A DNA stretch of 64,000 nt from Lysinibacillus sp. 2017 (GTDB lineage: Bacteria; Bacillota; Bacilli; Bacillales_A; Planococcaceae). Under the pieces are notes generated by a model that was not told where the DNA came from, made no database searches, and was given only the letters and a program-made list of their open reading frames with translations. This document shows positions 19,510 through 28,577 of this stretch, piece by piece. Both the position numbers and the translations under genes were made by a program. The stretch's first letter is position 1. Each line of letters starts with the position of its first letter. The DNA lies in NCBI RefSeq assembly GCF_003073375.1, contig NZ_CP029002.1:668001-732000 (forward strand), given 5' to 3'.

Positions 19510-22020
19510 ATGGCAAACATATTAAATAAATTATTTGATTTCAATAAAAAAGAAGTAAAACGTTTAGAAAAGACTGCAGATAAAGTAGAAGCATTAGCAA
19601 CACAATTTGAAAATCTGTCTGATGATGCATTAAAAGCAAAAACAGAAGAATTCAAAACACGCTATCAAAATGGCGAAACCGTAGAAGATTTATTACCAGA
19701 AACATTCGCAACCATTCGCGAAGCTTCACGCCGTGTTTTAGGCATGTTCCCATTCCGTGTACAAATTATGGGTGCTGCTACATTAAACGAAGGTAATATC
19801 GCAGAAATGAAAACCGGTGAAGGTAAAACATTAACTTCAACAATGGCCGTTTATTTAAATGCGATTACTGGTAAAGGTGTTCACGTTGTTACGGTCAACG
19901 AATACTTAGCAAGCCGTGACGCGATGGAAATGGGTGAGCTTTATAACTGGTTAGGCTTAACAGTGGGCTTAAACTTAAACAACTTATCAAAAGAAGAAAA
20001 ACGCGATGCCTATGCTGCGGATATTACGTACTCGACAAACAACGAGTTAGGCTTTGACTACTTACGTGACAACATGGTGCTTTATAAAGAAGACCGTGTG
20101 CAACGTCCATTACATTTTGCTGTAATCGATGAGGTTGACTCGATTTTAATCGATGAAGCGCGTACGCCGTTAATCATTTCAGGACAAGCCGGTAAAACAG
20201 CACAGCTTTACGTACAATCAAATGCATTCGTTCGTATGCTGAAAAAAGAAGAAGATTACAACTACGAAGAATCAACAAAAGGGGTAACGTTAACAGAAGC
20301 GGGTATCGAAAAAGCAGAGCGTGCATTTGGCATTGACAACTTATTCGATTTAGCGCATGTTCGTTTAAACCATGCGATTAACCAAAGCTTAAAAGCCCAT
20401 GCATCGATGCATTTAGATGTGGATTATGTCGTGCAAGAAGGCGAAATTGTAATCGTTGATGGCTTTACTGGTCGTTTAATGAAAGGTCGTCGTTATTCAG
20501 ATGGTCTTCACCAAGCAATCGAGGCAAAAGAAGGCCTAGACATTCAAAACGAATCGATGACAATGGCAACTATTACGTTCCAAAACTACTTCCGTATGTA
20601 TGAAAAGTTATCAGGTATGACAGGTACAGCGAAAACGGAAGAAGAGGAATTCCGCAACATTTACAACATGCAAGTTGTAGCGATTCCAACGAACAAACCA
20701 ATCGCGCGTGATGACCGTGCAGATTTAATCTTTGCTTCCATGGAAGGCAAGTTCAAAGCGGTTGCAGAAGATATCGCAGAGCGTCACCGTGAAGGACAAC
20801 CCGTATTAGTAGGTACGGTTGCGATTGAAACGTCTGAAGTTATTTCTAAATACTTAACGAAATTCAAAATTCCACATAACGTTTTAAATGCCAAAAACCA
20901 TGAACGTGAAGCAGAAATTATTTTAAATGCGGGTCAAAAAGGTGCGGTAACCATCGCAACAAACATGGCTGGTCGTGGTACCGACATTAAACCAGGTGAA
21001 GGTGTACTTGAAGTTGGTGGTTTAGCGGTAATTGGTACGGAACGTCATGAATCACGTCGTATTGATAACCAGTTACGTGGTCGTTCGGGTCGTCAAGGGA
21101 ACCCAGGGGTAACGCAATTCTATCTTTCTTTAGAAGATGAATTAATGCGTCGTTTCGGTTCAGATAAAATGAAATCGATGATGACGAAGCTTGGTATGGA
21201 TGATTCTCAACCAATTCAGTCAGGCATGGTTTCAAGAGCCGTAGAATCCGCACAAAAACGTGTAGAAGGTAACAACTTCGATGCGCGTAAACGTTTATTA
21301 CAATTTGATGATGTGTTACGTCAACAACGTGAAATTATTTATAAAGAACGTGTGGACGTGCTAGATTCAGAAGATATGCGTGCTTTAGTGGAATCAATGA
21401 TCGAACAAGCTATCGAAAATGCCGTTACGCTTCATACGCAAGGCGAAAAAGATGCTTGGACACTGGATGCATTAGAAGATTATATCGCAGCGAATCTTTT
21501 AGTTGAAGGTACGATTACTGTGGCGCAACTTGAAGGTAAATCACCTGAAGAGATGATTGCACTGATTCAAGAAAAAGTAACAGAGCATTATAACGAAAAA
21601 GAAGAAGCAATGACGCCAGAGCGTATGCGCGAGTTCGAAAAAGTTATTTTACTTCGTTCAATTGATACGAAATGGATTGACCATATTGATGCGATGGATC
21701 AGCTTCGTCAAGGGATTCACCTACGTGCATACGGTCAAAACGATCCACTTCGTGAGTACCAACAAGAAGGCTTCTCTATGTTCGAGGATATGGTAGCTGC
21801 TATACGTGAAGATGTAGCGAAGTATGCAATGAAAGCAGAAATTCGCAGCAACTTACAACGTGAAGAAGTAGCAAAAGGCCAAGCAGTGAATCCAAAAGAA
21901 GAAGGCACTGCAAAACCGAAAAAAATGCCAACACGTAAAGCCGAAAACATCGGCCGCAACGACCCATGCCCATGCGGCAGTGGCAAGAAATACAAATCAT
22001 GCCACGGCGTAGGACAATAA
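19510..22020 (+). CDS. secA: Preprotein translocase ATPase SecA
   Basis: 836 residues. I chose ATG 19510 ([11 protein letters not shown]) over the upstream in-frame GTG 19498 because GGGAAG lies at proper distance and the N-terminus then aligns with SecA of Bacillus. Walker A is in [13 protein letters not shown] near residue 100; Walker B is in [17 protein letters not shown]; motor domain 2 carries [15 protein letters not shown]; the C-terminus ends in the zinc/SecB-type motif [14 protein letters not shown]. SecA drives Sec-dependent export at the membrane. It lies between two inverted repeat clusters, next to prfB as in other Bacillales. Confidence 0.98.
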   Translation: MANILNKLFDFNKKEVKRLEKTADKVEALATQFENLSDDALKAKTEEFKTRYQNGETVEDLLPETFATIREASRRVLGMFPFRVQIMGAATLNEGNIAEMKTGEGKTLTSTMAVYLNAITGKGVHVVTVNEYLASRDAMEMGELYNWLGLTVGLNLNNLSKEEKRDAYAADITYSTNNELGFDYLRDNMVLYKEDRVQRPLHFAVIDEVDSILIDEARTPLIISGQAGKTAQLYVQSNAFVRMLKKEEDYNYEESTKGVTLTEAGIEKAERAFGIDNLFDLAHVRLNHAINQSLKAHASMHLDVDYVVQEGEIVIVDGFTGRLMKGRRYSDGLHQAIEAKEGLDIQNESMTMATITFQNYFRMYEKLSGMTGTAKTEEEEFRNIYNMQVVAIPTNKPIARDDRADLIFASMEGKFKAVAEDIAERHREGQPVLVGTVAIETSEVISKYLTKFKIPHNVLNAKNHEREAEIILNAGQKGAVTIATNMAGRGTDIKPGEGVLEVGGLAVIGTERHESRRIDNQLRGRSGRQGNPGVTQFYLSLEDELMRRFGSDKMKSMMTKLGMDDSQPIQSGMVSRAVESAQKRVEGNNFDARKRLLQFDDVLRQQREIIYKERVDVLDSEDMRALVESMIEQAIENAVTLHTQGEKDAWTLDALEDYIAANLLVEGTITVAQLEGKSPEEMIALIQEKVTEHYNEKEEAMTPERMREFEKVILLRSIDTKWIDHIDAMDQLRQGIHLRAYGQNDPLREYQQEGFSMFEDMVAAIREDVAKYAMKAEIRSNLQREEVAKGQAVNPKEEGTAKPKKMPTRKAENIGRNDPCPCGSGKKYKSCHGVGQ

Positions 22021-22033
22021 ACGATTTACAACA

Positions 22034-22074
22034 CCACGGTCATTGAATACTCAATGACCTGGTTTGTTTTTTAG
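22034..22074 (+). terminator. Terminator after secA
   Basis: Stem GGTCATTGA / TCAATGACC extended by CCA/TGG with one bulge, 4-nt loop, then T-rich tail. Confidence 0.8.
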
Positions 22075-22153
22075 AACTTTAATTATTAGAAATTGTGTCT
22101 AACGGTATTTATTGAGATAACTTTGGACACTAACACCTAACGGAGGAAACACA

Positions 22154-23261
22154 ATGATCGAATTATCAGATGTGCGTAATGCACTCGAAAATACAGCTAC
22201 GAAACTAGCGGACTTTAGGGGGTCTCTTTGACTTAGAAAACAAAGAGGCACGAATCCAAGAACTTGACGAAATGATGCTTGAGCCAAACTTTTGGAATGA
22301 CCAACAAGGCGCTCAAGTAATTATTAACGAAGGCAATGGCATTAAAGCCGTTGTCAATGAATACAGCGATTTACTAGCAACACAAGAAAATTTAGAAATG
22401 ACATTAGAACTTTTACGTGAAGAGCCAGACGAAGAATTACAAGAAGAACTTGGTAATGAATTAGACGACTTCCAAGCGAAAATGGCTGATTTCGAATTAC
22501 AAATGCTATTATCTGAACCATATGATAAAAACAATGCCATTTTAGAACTTCACCCAGGTGCAGGTGGTACAGAATCACAAGACTGGGGTTCAATGCTTTT
22601 ACGTATGTATCAACGTTGGGGAGATAAGCGCGGCTTCAAAGTAGAAACAATGGATTACTTACCAGGCGATGAAGCAGGGATTAAATCCGTTACATTAAAA
22701 TTTTCTGGCCATAATGCATACGGCTATTTAAAAGCAGAAAAAGGCGTACACCGTTTAGTTCGTATTTCACCGTTCGATTCATCAGGCCGTCGTCATACGT
22801 CATTCGTGTCATGTGATGTAATGCCAGAATTCAACGATGAAATTGAAATCGATATTCGCACAGAAGACTTAAAAATTGATACGTACCGTGCAACAGGTGC
22901 AGGTGGTCAGCATATCAATACGACGGACTCAGCTGTTCGTATTACTCACTTACCAACAAACACTGTGGTACAATGCCAAGCGGAACGTTCGCAAATTAAA
23001 AACCGTGAAGCTGCGATGAAAATGTTAAAGTCAAAACTTTATCAATTAGAAATCGAAAAGCAACAAGCACAATTAGATGAAATTCGTGGCGAAAAAGATG
23101 AAATTGGTTGGGGTTCACAAATCCGTTCTTACGTATTCCACCCATATTCAATGGTAAAAGATCACCGTACAAGCGTTGAAACAGGTAATGTTGGCGCAGT
23201 AATGGACGGCGATTTAGATCAATTCATTACAGCCTACTTACGTTCAAAAATTTCATATTAA
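22154..23261 (+). CDS. prfB: Peptide chain release factor 2, programmed +1 frameshift
   Basis: Starts at ATG 22154 behind CGGAGGAAA. After 25 codons the zero frame meets TGA at 22229-22231 in the context AGGGGGTCTCTTTGAC: an internal Shine-Dalgarno, the slippery CTT and the RF2-specific stop. A +1 shift continues in the frame from 22230 to give 368 residues in all. The body has the codon-recognition tripeptide SPF ([10 protein letters not shown]) and the catalytic GGQ ([14 protein letters not shown]). RF2 releases peptides at UGA and UAA; the frameshift is the known autoregulation. A naive call would start at the internal ATG 22272 and miss the N-terminus. Confidence 0.97.
22219..22232 (+). 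promoter_or_regulatory. Programmed +1 frameshift site in prfB
   Basis: AGGGGG pairs with the 16S rRNA tail just upstream of CTT TGA C. The arrangement is the conserved RF2 recoding site: low RF2 slows termination at TGA and the ribosome slips forward by one. Confidence 0.95.
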
Positions 23262-23268
23262 TTATCAT

Positions 23269-23311
23269 AGCCATCCATCAGATTTTTAGTAATCTGATCG
23301 ATGGCTTTTTT
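23269..23311 (+). terminator. Terminator after prfB
   Basis: AGCCATC-CATCAGATT / AATCTGATCGATGGCT long stem with one mismatch, loop TTTAGT-like, then six T. Confidence 0.9.
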
Positions 23312-23339
23312 GTTAGGGTGTTTTTTTAATAAAGAGACT

Positions 23340-24119
23340 ATTAAAGTGTTTCGGTTATGGTAGGCTAGCCAAATAAAAGTGAATCCATTGAATTTTGTGA
23401 ACAAGGGGATTGTCATAGCTAGTCAAATTCAAATAAATATTCTATTAAGGTGTTTCGTATTATGGCAGGCTGGGCGCCCAGAGTCGCAAAGATATGTTGC
23501 ACATATCTGTACGACTCTTCTTTGCGCCTTGTGCTAGGCCTGCCAAATCAAAGTGTAATCCAATTTGCCTTTGCATGTATTCGGGTGCGGCGCTGTTGAC
23601 GAGCAAAGGCGCCGTTTTTCTTTAAAGCGACTCCTTTGAATTTTGTGGGTTGAAGGGATTGTCAGAGCTAGTCATCTTCTAATAGAGATGTTATGAAAGT
23701 GTATCGTGTATTGGCAGGCTGGGCGCCCAGAGTCGCAAAGATATGTTGCACATATCTGTACGACTCTTCTTTGCGCCTTGTGCTAGGCCTGCCAAATCAA
23801 AGTGTAATCCATTCTACTTTTGCATGTATTCGTGTGCGGCGCTATTGACGAGCAAAGGCGCCGTTTTTCTTTAAAACGAGTCCGTTGAATTTTGTGAGCA
23901 AGGGGATTGTCAGAGCTAGTCAATTTCATAAATATTCTATGAAGGTGTTTCGTATTTTGGCAGGCGACCGCATATCAGCAGCAGGGTCACGTGGTACGTG
24001 TCCCTACTACTGATACTGTTGCGGTATGCTAGGCCTGCCAAATCAAAGGATAGTCCATTCTACTTTTACATGTATTCAGGGGCGGCGCTGTTGGCGAGCA
24101 AAGGCGCCGTTTACTTTTA
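23340..24119 (+). repeat. Repeat cluster 2, sub-family 1 array
   Basis: A degenerate first unit (23340-23450) that has lost both hairpin interiors (GGTAGGCTAGCC remains) is followed by three full units. Large hairpins: 23464-23544 (core A), 23713-23793 (core A), 23959-24039 (core B); starts 249 and 246 bp apart. Each is followed by the spacer with TTTGCATGTATTCGGG or a variant, then the small hairpin ending GGCGCCG. The array is in the reverse orientation of cluster 1 and the same orientation as cluster 3. Confidence 0.9.
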
Positions 24120-24343
24120 AAGGAGTCCGTTGAATTAAGTGAGAAAGGGACTGCCACAGATTCTCTTTTTATAAAGGTATGAATATACGGATAGGGTTCA
24201 ATAGTTGTCAATGCCTTCATTTTCTATAATGGCAGGATTGCCTTTTCTACTAAAACTCTAGATAAATGAGTTCACAGTATTTAGATGATAAATACATACA
24301 TTGTGATTTTACCTATTTTATAAAAAGATTCGCCTAATAAAGA
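24120..24343. other. Conserved AT-rich centre of repeat cluster 2
   Basis: Contains GGATAGGGTTCAATAGTTG, nearly identical to the centre of cluster 3 (about 43255) and to the complement of the centre of cluster 1. No open frame of note, no recognisable RNA gene. Confidence 0.7.
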
Positions 24344-24940
24344 GACTGGCGCCTACCACTGTAAGCGCCAGCACGTGAATACAAGTAAAAGGAAAATGGA
24401 TACAACTAAGTATTGGCGGGTCTTTCACGAAGCACAAAGGCGAGTCGTACAGGCATGTGCAACATGGCTGTGCGGCTTGCGTGCGAAGAACCCGCCAAAT
24501 GACTATCCCCGAATAACCACTTTAATAATCACAAAGATAATGTCACAATAAACGGATTGTGACATTATCTTGACTGTGCGGCTTGCGTGCGAAGAACCTG
24601 CCAAGTGATTATGCCCGAATAACCACTTTAATAAAAGGCAGATTCACTTGAACTGTATCCTTCTCTACTTTATAAGGAAAATTCGATAAATATAGAAGAC
24701 TGGCGCCTACCACTGTAAGCGCCAGCACGTGAATACAAGTAAAGGGAAAATGGATACACCCTTATATTGGCAGGTCTTTCAACTCCTTTTATATAGTCTA
24801 ATAAATTGTGACTGTCGCTTCGCTTTCGTCACAAAGATAATGTCACAACAAACGGATTGTGACATTATCTTGGCTGTGCGGCTTGCGTGCGAAGAACCCG
24901 CCAAATGACTATCCCCGAATAACCACTCTGCCTGCCTATC
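24344..24940 (-). repeat. Repeat cluster 2, sub-family 2 array
   Basis: Units face the sub-family 1 array. Small hairpin CTGGCGC / GCGCCAG at 24346-24371 and again near 24702; large hairpin 24414-24497 (TGGCGGG / CCCGCCA ends). At 24534-24571 a perfect 16-bp stem AAGATAATGTCACAAT with its complement encloses a 6-nt loop AAACGG; a near copy sits at about 24834-24871 inside a further large hairpin. The 80-codon minus frame at 24779-25021 is made of repeat sequence and resembles a frame in cluster 3 only for that reason. Confidence 0.85.
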
Positions 24941-25038
24941 CCTGACTACTTTTTTATTAGAAGGCCCAAATCCCCCTTTGTTAAAAAAATCCACAATCTC
25001 CCACTTGTCAAACCAAAACAAATATGCGAAAATAAATA

Positions 25039-25052
25039 CGAACAGACGTTCT
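25039..25052 (+). promoter_or_regulatory. SOS (LexA) box before the unknown gene at 25070
   Basis: CGAACAGACGTTCT matches 13 of 14 positions of the Bacillus LexA consensus CGAACRNRYGTTYC. A plausible promoter TTGTCA-N17-GAAAAT lies at 25005-25033, so the box would sit just downstream of the -10, where a repressor blocks transcription. Confidence 0.7.
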
Positions 25053-25069
25053 TATTTGGAGGTGTGCAT

Positions 25070-25423
25070 ATGACACAAATTCCTTCTGAAACGGTCCCCT
25101 ACTATGAAGCGGGCATTTATTTACCGTTACTACTGATTATTCTCGAAAAAGATCAAAGTATTATTGAGCAAGGCCATTTTAAATTTAAAAATCCCTATTT
25201 ACATTTAATTGATAGCATAAGAAGGAAAATTAAACAGGATTTAAAAGAAACGAAAGCCTATTTTCAACAACATAAAATGCGGTTAGTAAGAGGAAAATCA
25301 GATGATTTATTTACGGAATACCAATTTTATTTTGAGGGACTTATGGAGAGTAGACGGTATTCAAATATTCGTCTGCGTAATCACAGTGAGGCACTTCTTA
25401 CGGAATATTTTGAGAAACATTAA
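25070..25423 (+). CDS. Unknown small protein, probably LexA-regulated
   Basis: 117 residues from ATG 25070, with GGAGGTG 7 nt upstream; the in-frame GTG at 25064 overlaps that ribosome site. I do not recognise the family. Visible: a short hydrophobic stretch GIYLPLLLIIL near residues 14-24, not long enough with its surroundings for a clear membrane span; a helical middle rich in Lys/Gln (SIRRKIKQDLKETKAYFQQHK); a C-terminal part with YQFYFEGLMESRRY and a Tyr/Phe-rich end. No cysteines. Monocistronic, convergent with comK copy 2, stops 4 bp apart. The SOS box suggests a DNA damage role (checkpoint or repair accessory), which is inference only. Confidence 0.7.
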   Translation: MTQIPSETVPYYEAGIYLPLLLIILEKDQSIIEQGHFKFKNPYLHLIDSIRRKIKQDLKETKAYFQQHKMRLVRGKSDDLFTEYQFYFEGLMESRRYSNIRLRNHSEALLTEYFEKH

Positions 25424-25427
25424 GTGT

Positions 25428-25925
25428 TTAGAGCGTCTTACTTCTTTTTAAAATAAGATATTTATAGTACATGGAGGCGCGAACATATTGATGATTGAAT
25501 GATTTGATGTGGAGTGGGAAAGATTTTTCGGATCCATCGATAAATGTGAGTATGGTTTCGCTTCCACTTTCACTTCCGGTAATGTTTGCAATGGCATGTA
25601 AGGAAATCCAAATGTTTTGGGGTGAATGTGGTGAAAAAAGAGGGAATAATATACACGGATCGCCAAAATCATAGGCAACCATAATGGGTAGCTTGTGCTT
25701 ACTTTTACCGAAAAATTGCTTTGCTTGATATTTGCTTGCTTCAAAAGAACTTCCGTGGAGACGACAGGTGCTGCGGATAATTTTTAATGGCTTATTGGCG
25801 TAGGTCGTTTCACCGTGTTTGTCTGAAATGAGGGTATAAATTTTATTGCGATGCTCATAGGATTTCAAATAGAACGTGGAATTAGTAACAATGTAACTTG
25901 AGATTTGATGCAAATTTGTAATCAT
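25428..25925 (-). CDS. comK: ComK family competence transcription factor, copy 2
   Basis: 165 residues, ATG 25925 with AAAGGAGAAG upstream on the minus strand. Family signatures are clear: KPLKIIRSTCRLHGSSFEA (B. subtilis KPLQIVDRSCRFFGSS), HKLPIMVAYDFGDPCILFPL (HKPPIMVDPSNQIFLFPT), SPQNIWISLHAI (RPQCGWISHVHV), a SFNHQYVRASMYYKYL segment (SFENQVYRTAWLRTKF). This copy is the closer to B. subtilis ComK; it too is shorter at the C-terminus. The product would activate late competence genes. It stands alone, divergent from the IDEAL-domain gene. I found no clean AAAA-N5-TTTT box pair upstream. Confidence 0.9.
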   Translation of the reverse strand: MITNLHQISSYIVTNSTFYLKSYEHRNKIYTLISDKHGETTYANKPLKIIRSTCRLHGSSFEASKYQAKQFFGKSKHKLPIMVAYDFGDPCILFPLFSPHSPQNIWISLHAIANITGSESGSETILTFIDGSEKSFPLHIKSFNHQYVRASMYYKYLILKRSKTL

Positions 25926-26127
25926 TTCACTTCTCCTTTATCGTTGTTTTTTGATGCAAAAAATAAAAGCCAACTGCAATTTTTGCTTCCCTTATAAATT
26001 AATACAAAAAGTGACAAAACGCAACATAATTTGTCGGAAAATTCTGTCGTCTGATAATTTTTCAGAAAATATTGCAAATTCAAGTGCTTTTAATTTATAA
26101 TAATGAAAAGCGATCGGGGTGATTTCG

Positions 26128-26370
26128 ATGGATAAATATTATTCGTACACAGACTTTTTGAAAGCGGTAGGACAACAGTCAACTGAATATCAAGCAGAGA
26201 AGTTATTGAATGAGATTTATTTAGATTTGTTTATAAGTCGTATACAACGAGTACATCGAATTGAACAGTTAAAATTACTAATTGACACATCTTTGGATCA
26301 AAAGGACGAGCAATCTTTTATTCGTTACACAAAAGAATTAAATGAATTACATGAAGCTTCGATATTTTAA
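26128..26370 (+). CDS. IDEAL domain small protein
   Basis: 80 residues from ATG 26128 (an in-frame GTG at 26119 overlaps the ribosome site region CGGGGTGAT). The C-terminal half LKLLIDTSLDQKDEQSFIRYTKELNEL fits the IDEAL motif (helix with I-D-x-(A/S)-L-D-x-x-D), found at the C-terminus of several Bacillales proteins of unknown or protein-interaction function. Standalone small IDEAL proteins are common in the order. Divergent from comK copy 2 and terminated before uvrB. The motif-bearing segment is cited by its key residues: I, D, L, D at about residues 54-59. Confidence 0.65.
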   Translation: MDKYYSYTDFLKAVGQQSTEYQAEKLLNEIYLDLFISRIQRVHRIEQLKLLIDTSLDQKDEQSFIRYTKELNELHEASIF

Positions 26371-26373
26371 GCA

Positions 26374-26402
26374 AAAGTCACCTTGAAGGGTGGCTTTTTT
26401 AG
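26374..26402 (+). terminator. Terminator after the IDEAL gene
   Basis: AAGTCACCTT / AGGGTGGCTT stem with G-T pairing, short loop, then six T. Confidence 0.8.
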
Positions 26403-26500
26403 TGGACAAGAAAGTAAAAATTTCCAAGGGAATCTGGTTTTCTAATGTTTAGAGAGAACGTTTTAAGAGAAAGCAAATCTAAGTAGATAGAAAAATAAAA

Positions 26501-26514
26501 CGAATATACGTTCG
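26501..26514 (+). promoter_or_regulatory. SOS (LexA) box of uvrBA
   Basis: CGAATATACGTTCG, a near-palindrome matching CGAACRNRYGTTYC at 12 of 14 positions. An extended -10 (TGCTAAAAT, 26543-26551) follows. LexA control of uvrBA is established in Bacillus. Confidence 0.75.
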
Positions 26515-26586
26515 CTAAATTATCGTAATTAAAAAAAGGGTATGCTAAAATAGACGTAGCAAATGAGACAGAAAGGACGAGTCGGT

Positions 26587-28569
26587 ATGACAGAAATATT
26601 TACAATCCAGTCCGAATATCAACCCGCTGGCGATCAACCAGAAGCGATTAAACAGCTTGTACAAGGCTTAAAAGATGGAAAACATCATCAAACATTGCTT
26701 GGTGCAACAGGTACCGGTAAGACGTTTACGATTTCCAATGTGATTAAAGAAGTGAATAAACCAACCCTCGTCATGGCACACAACAAGACGCTTGCGGGGC
26801 AATTATATAGTGAGTTTAAAGAATTTTTCCCAAATAATGCCGTTGAATATTTCGTTAGTTACTATGATTATTTCCAACCAGAAGCGTATGTACCACAAAC
26901 TGATACGTATATCGAAAAGGATTCAAGCATTAATGATGAAATTGATAAGCTACGACATTCGGCGACATCGGCATTATTCGAACGAAATGATGTCATTGTT
27001 ATTGCGTCGGTCTCATGTATTTATGGCTTAGGGAATCCAGAAGAATATTGGGAAATGGTTGTATCGATTCGTACGGGCATGGAGCTTGAACGAAATGAGT
27101 TGTTACGGAAGCTTGTTGACATTCAATATGAACGTAATGATATTAACTTTACACGTGGTACATTCCGCGTACGTGGGGACGTTGTTGAGATTTTCCCAGC
27201 ATCTAAAGATGAACATTGCATTCGTGTAGAGTTTTTCGGTGATGAAGTCGATCGTATTCGTGAAGTGGATGCATTAACAGGCGAAATTTTAGGTGAACGT
27301 CAGCACATTGCGATTTTCCCAGCATCCCACTTCGTTACCCGTGACGAGAAGATGAAAATTGCCATTGAAAATATTGAAAAAGAACTAGCAGAACGACTCA
27401 AGCTACTTCGTTCAGAGGATCGTCTATTAGAAGCCCAGCGTTTAGAGCAGCGCACGAATTATGACTTAGAAATGATGAAGGAAATGGGCTTCTGCTCTGG
27501 GATTGAAAACTATTCGCGTCATTTAACATTACGTGAAAAAGGGGCAACCCCGTATACATTAATTGATTATTTCCCTAAGGATTTTTTACTCGTTGTCGAT
27601 GAAAGTCACGTTACCTTACCGCAAGTGCGCGGGATGTATAACGGGGACCAAGCGCGTAAAGGCGTCCTTGTCGAACACGGTTTCCGCTTACCTTCAGCGC
27701 TAGACAACCGCCCTTTAATGTTTGACGAATTCCAGTCAAAGGTTAGCCAAGCCATATATGTTTCGGCAACACCAGGACCGTACGAATTAGAGCATACACC
27801 CGAAATGGTTCAACAAATTATTCGTCCGACTGGTTTACTTGATCCAACGATTGATGTACGTCCAAGTGAAGGGCAAATTGATGATTTAATCGATGAAATA
27901 CACGAACGTATTCGTCAAAACGAACGTGTACTCGTGACGACATTAACGAAAAAAATGTCCGAGGATTTATCGAAGTATTTGAAGGAAATGGGCTTAAAAG
28001 TTGAATATTTACACTCTGAAATTAAGACGCTTGAGCGGATTGAAATTATTCGAGAGCTGCGTAAAGGGACGTATGATGTGCTTGTAGGGATTAACTTACT
28101 GCGAGAAGGGCTCGATATTCCGGAAGTGTCACTCGTGACGATTTTAGATGCGGATAAAGAAGGGTTCCTTCGTTCAGAACGTTCACTCATTCAAACGATG
28201 GGGCGTGCGGCGCGTAACGCCAATGGTCACGTCATTATGTATGCCGATAATATGACCGATTCGATGACGAAGGCGATTTCTGAAACGAAACGTCGTCGAG
28301 AGATTCAAATGGCATACAACGAAAAACACGGCATTACACCGAAAACAATCATTAAGAAAATTCCTGAGATTATTCGTGCGACACAGGCTGCCGAACAGGA
28401 AGAAACGTATATTACGAAAATAACAGGCGGCAAAAAGCTGACAAAAAAAGAGCTAGAGAAGTTTGTAGAGACATTGCAAGTTGAGATGAAGGAAGCGGCA
28501 AAGGCACTCGACTTCGAACGTGCGGCAGAGCTTCGTGACATGATATTCGAATTGAAAGTAGAAGGGTGA
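26587..28569 (+). CDS. uvrB: Excinuclease ABC subunit B
   Basis: 660 residues. ATG 26587 is chosen (AAAGGACG upstream, N-terminus [17 protein letters not shown] as in UvrB); the in-frame ATG 26563 would add eight residues without a ribosome site. Walker [10 protein letters not shown] near residue 40; beta-hairpin [12 protein letters not shown] near 95; helicase motif [14 protein letters not shown] near 338; C-terminal UVR motif [12 protein letters not shown]. UvrB verifies damage handed over by UvrA and recruits UvrC. Start of the uvrBA operon behind an SOS box. Confidence 0.98.
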   Translation: MTEIFTIQSEYQPAGDQPEAIKQLVQGLKDGKHHQTLLGATGTGKTFTISNVIKEVNKPTLVMAHNKTLAGQLYSEFKEFFPNNAVEYFVSYYDYFQPEAYVPQTDTYIEKDSSINDEIDKLRHSATSALFERNDVIVIASVSCIYGLGNPEEYWEMVVSIRTGMELERNELLRKLVDIQYERNDINFTRGTFRVRGDVVEIFPASKDEHCIRVEFFGDEVDRIREVDALTGEILGERQHIAIFPASHFVTRDEKMKIAIENIEKELAERLKLLRSEDRLLEAQRLEQRTNYDLEMMKEMGFCSGIENYSRHLTLREKGATPYTLIDYFPKDFLLVVDESHVTLPQVRGMYNGDQARKGVLVEHGFRLPSALDNRPLMFDEFQSKVSQAIYVSATPGPYELEHTPEMVQQIIRPTGLLDPTIDVRPSEGQIDDLIDEIHERIRQNERVLVTTLTKKMSEDLSKYLKEMGLKVEYLHSEIKTLERIEIIRELRKGTYDVLVGINLLREGLDIPEVSLVTILDADKEGFLRSERSLIQTMGRAARNANGHVIMYADNMTDSMTKAISETKRRREIQMAYNEKHGITPKTIIKKIPEIIRATQAAEQEETYITKITGGKKLTKKELEKFVETLQVEMKEAAKALDFERAAELRDMIFELKVEG

Positions 28570-28577
28570 ACAACATC

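Noticed and set aside
22154-22271. prfB as truncated or frameshifted by error
   Set aside because: The TGA lies in the conserved RF2 recoding context AGGGGG...CTTTGAC.
24779-25021. Minus-strand frames in clusters 2 and 3 (also 43737-43985) with similar proteins
   Set aside because: Their similarity comes from the repeat itself; outside the hairpin parts they differ, and no start signal is present.
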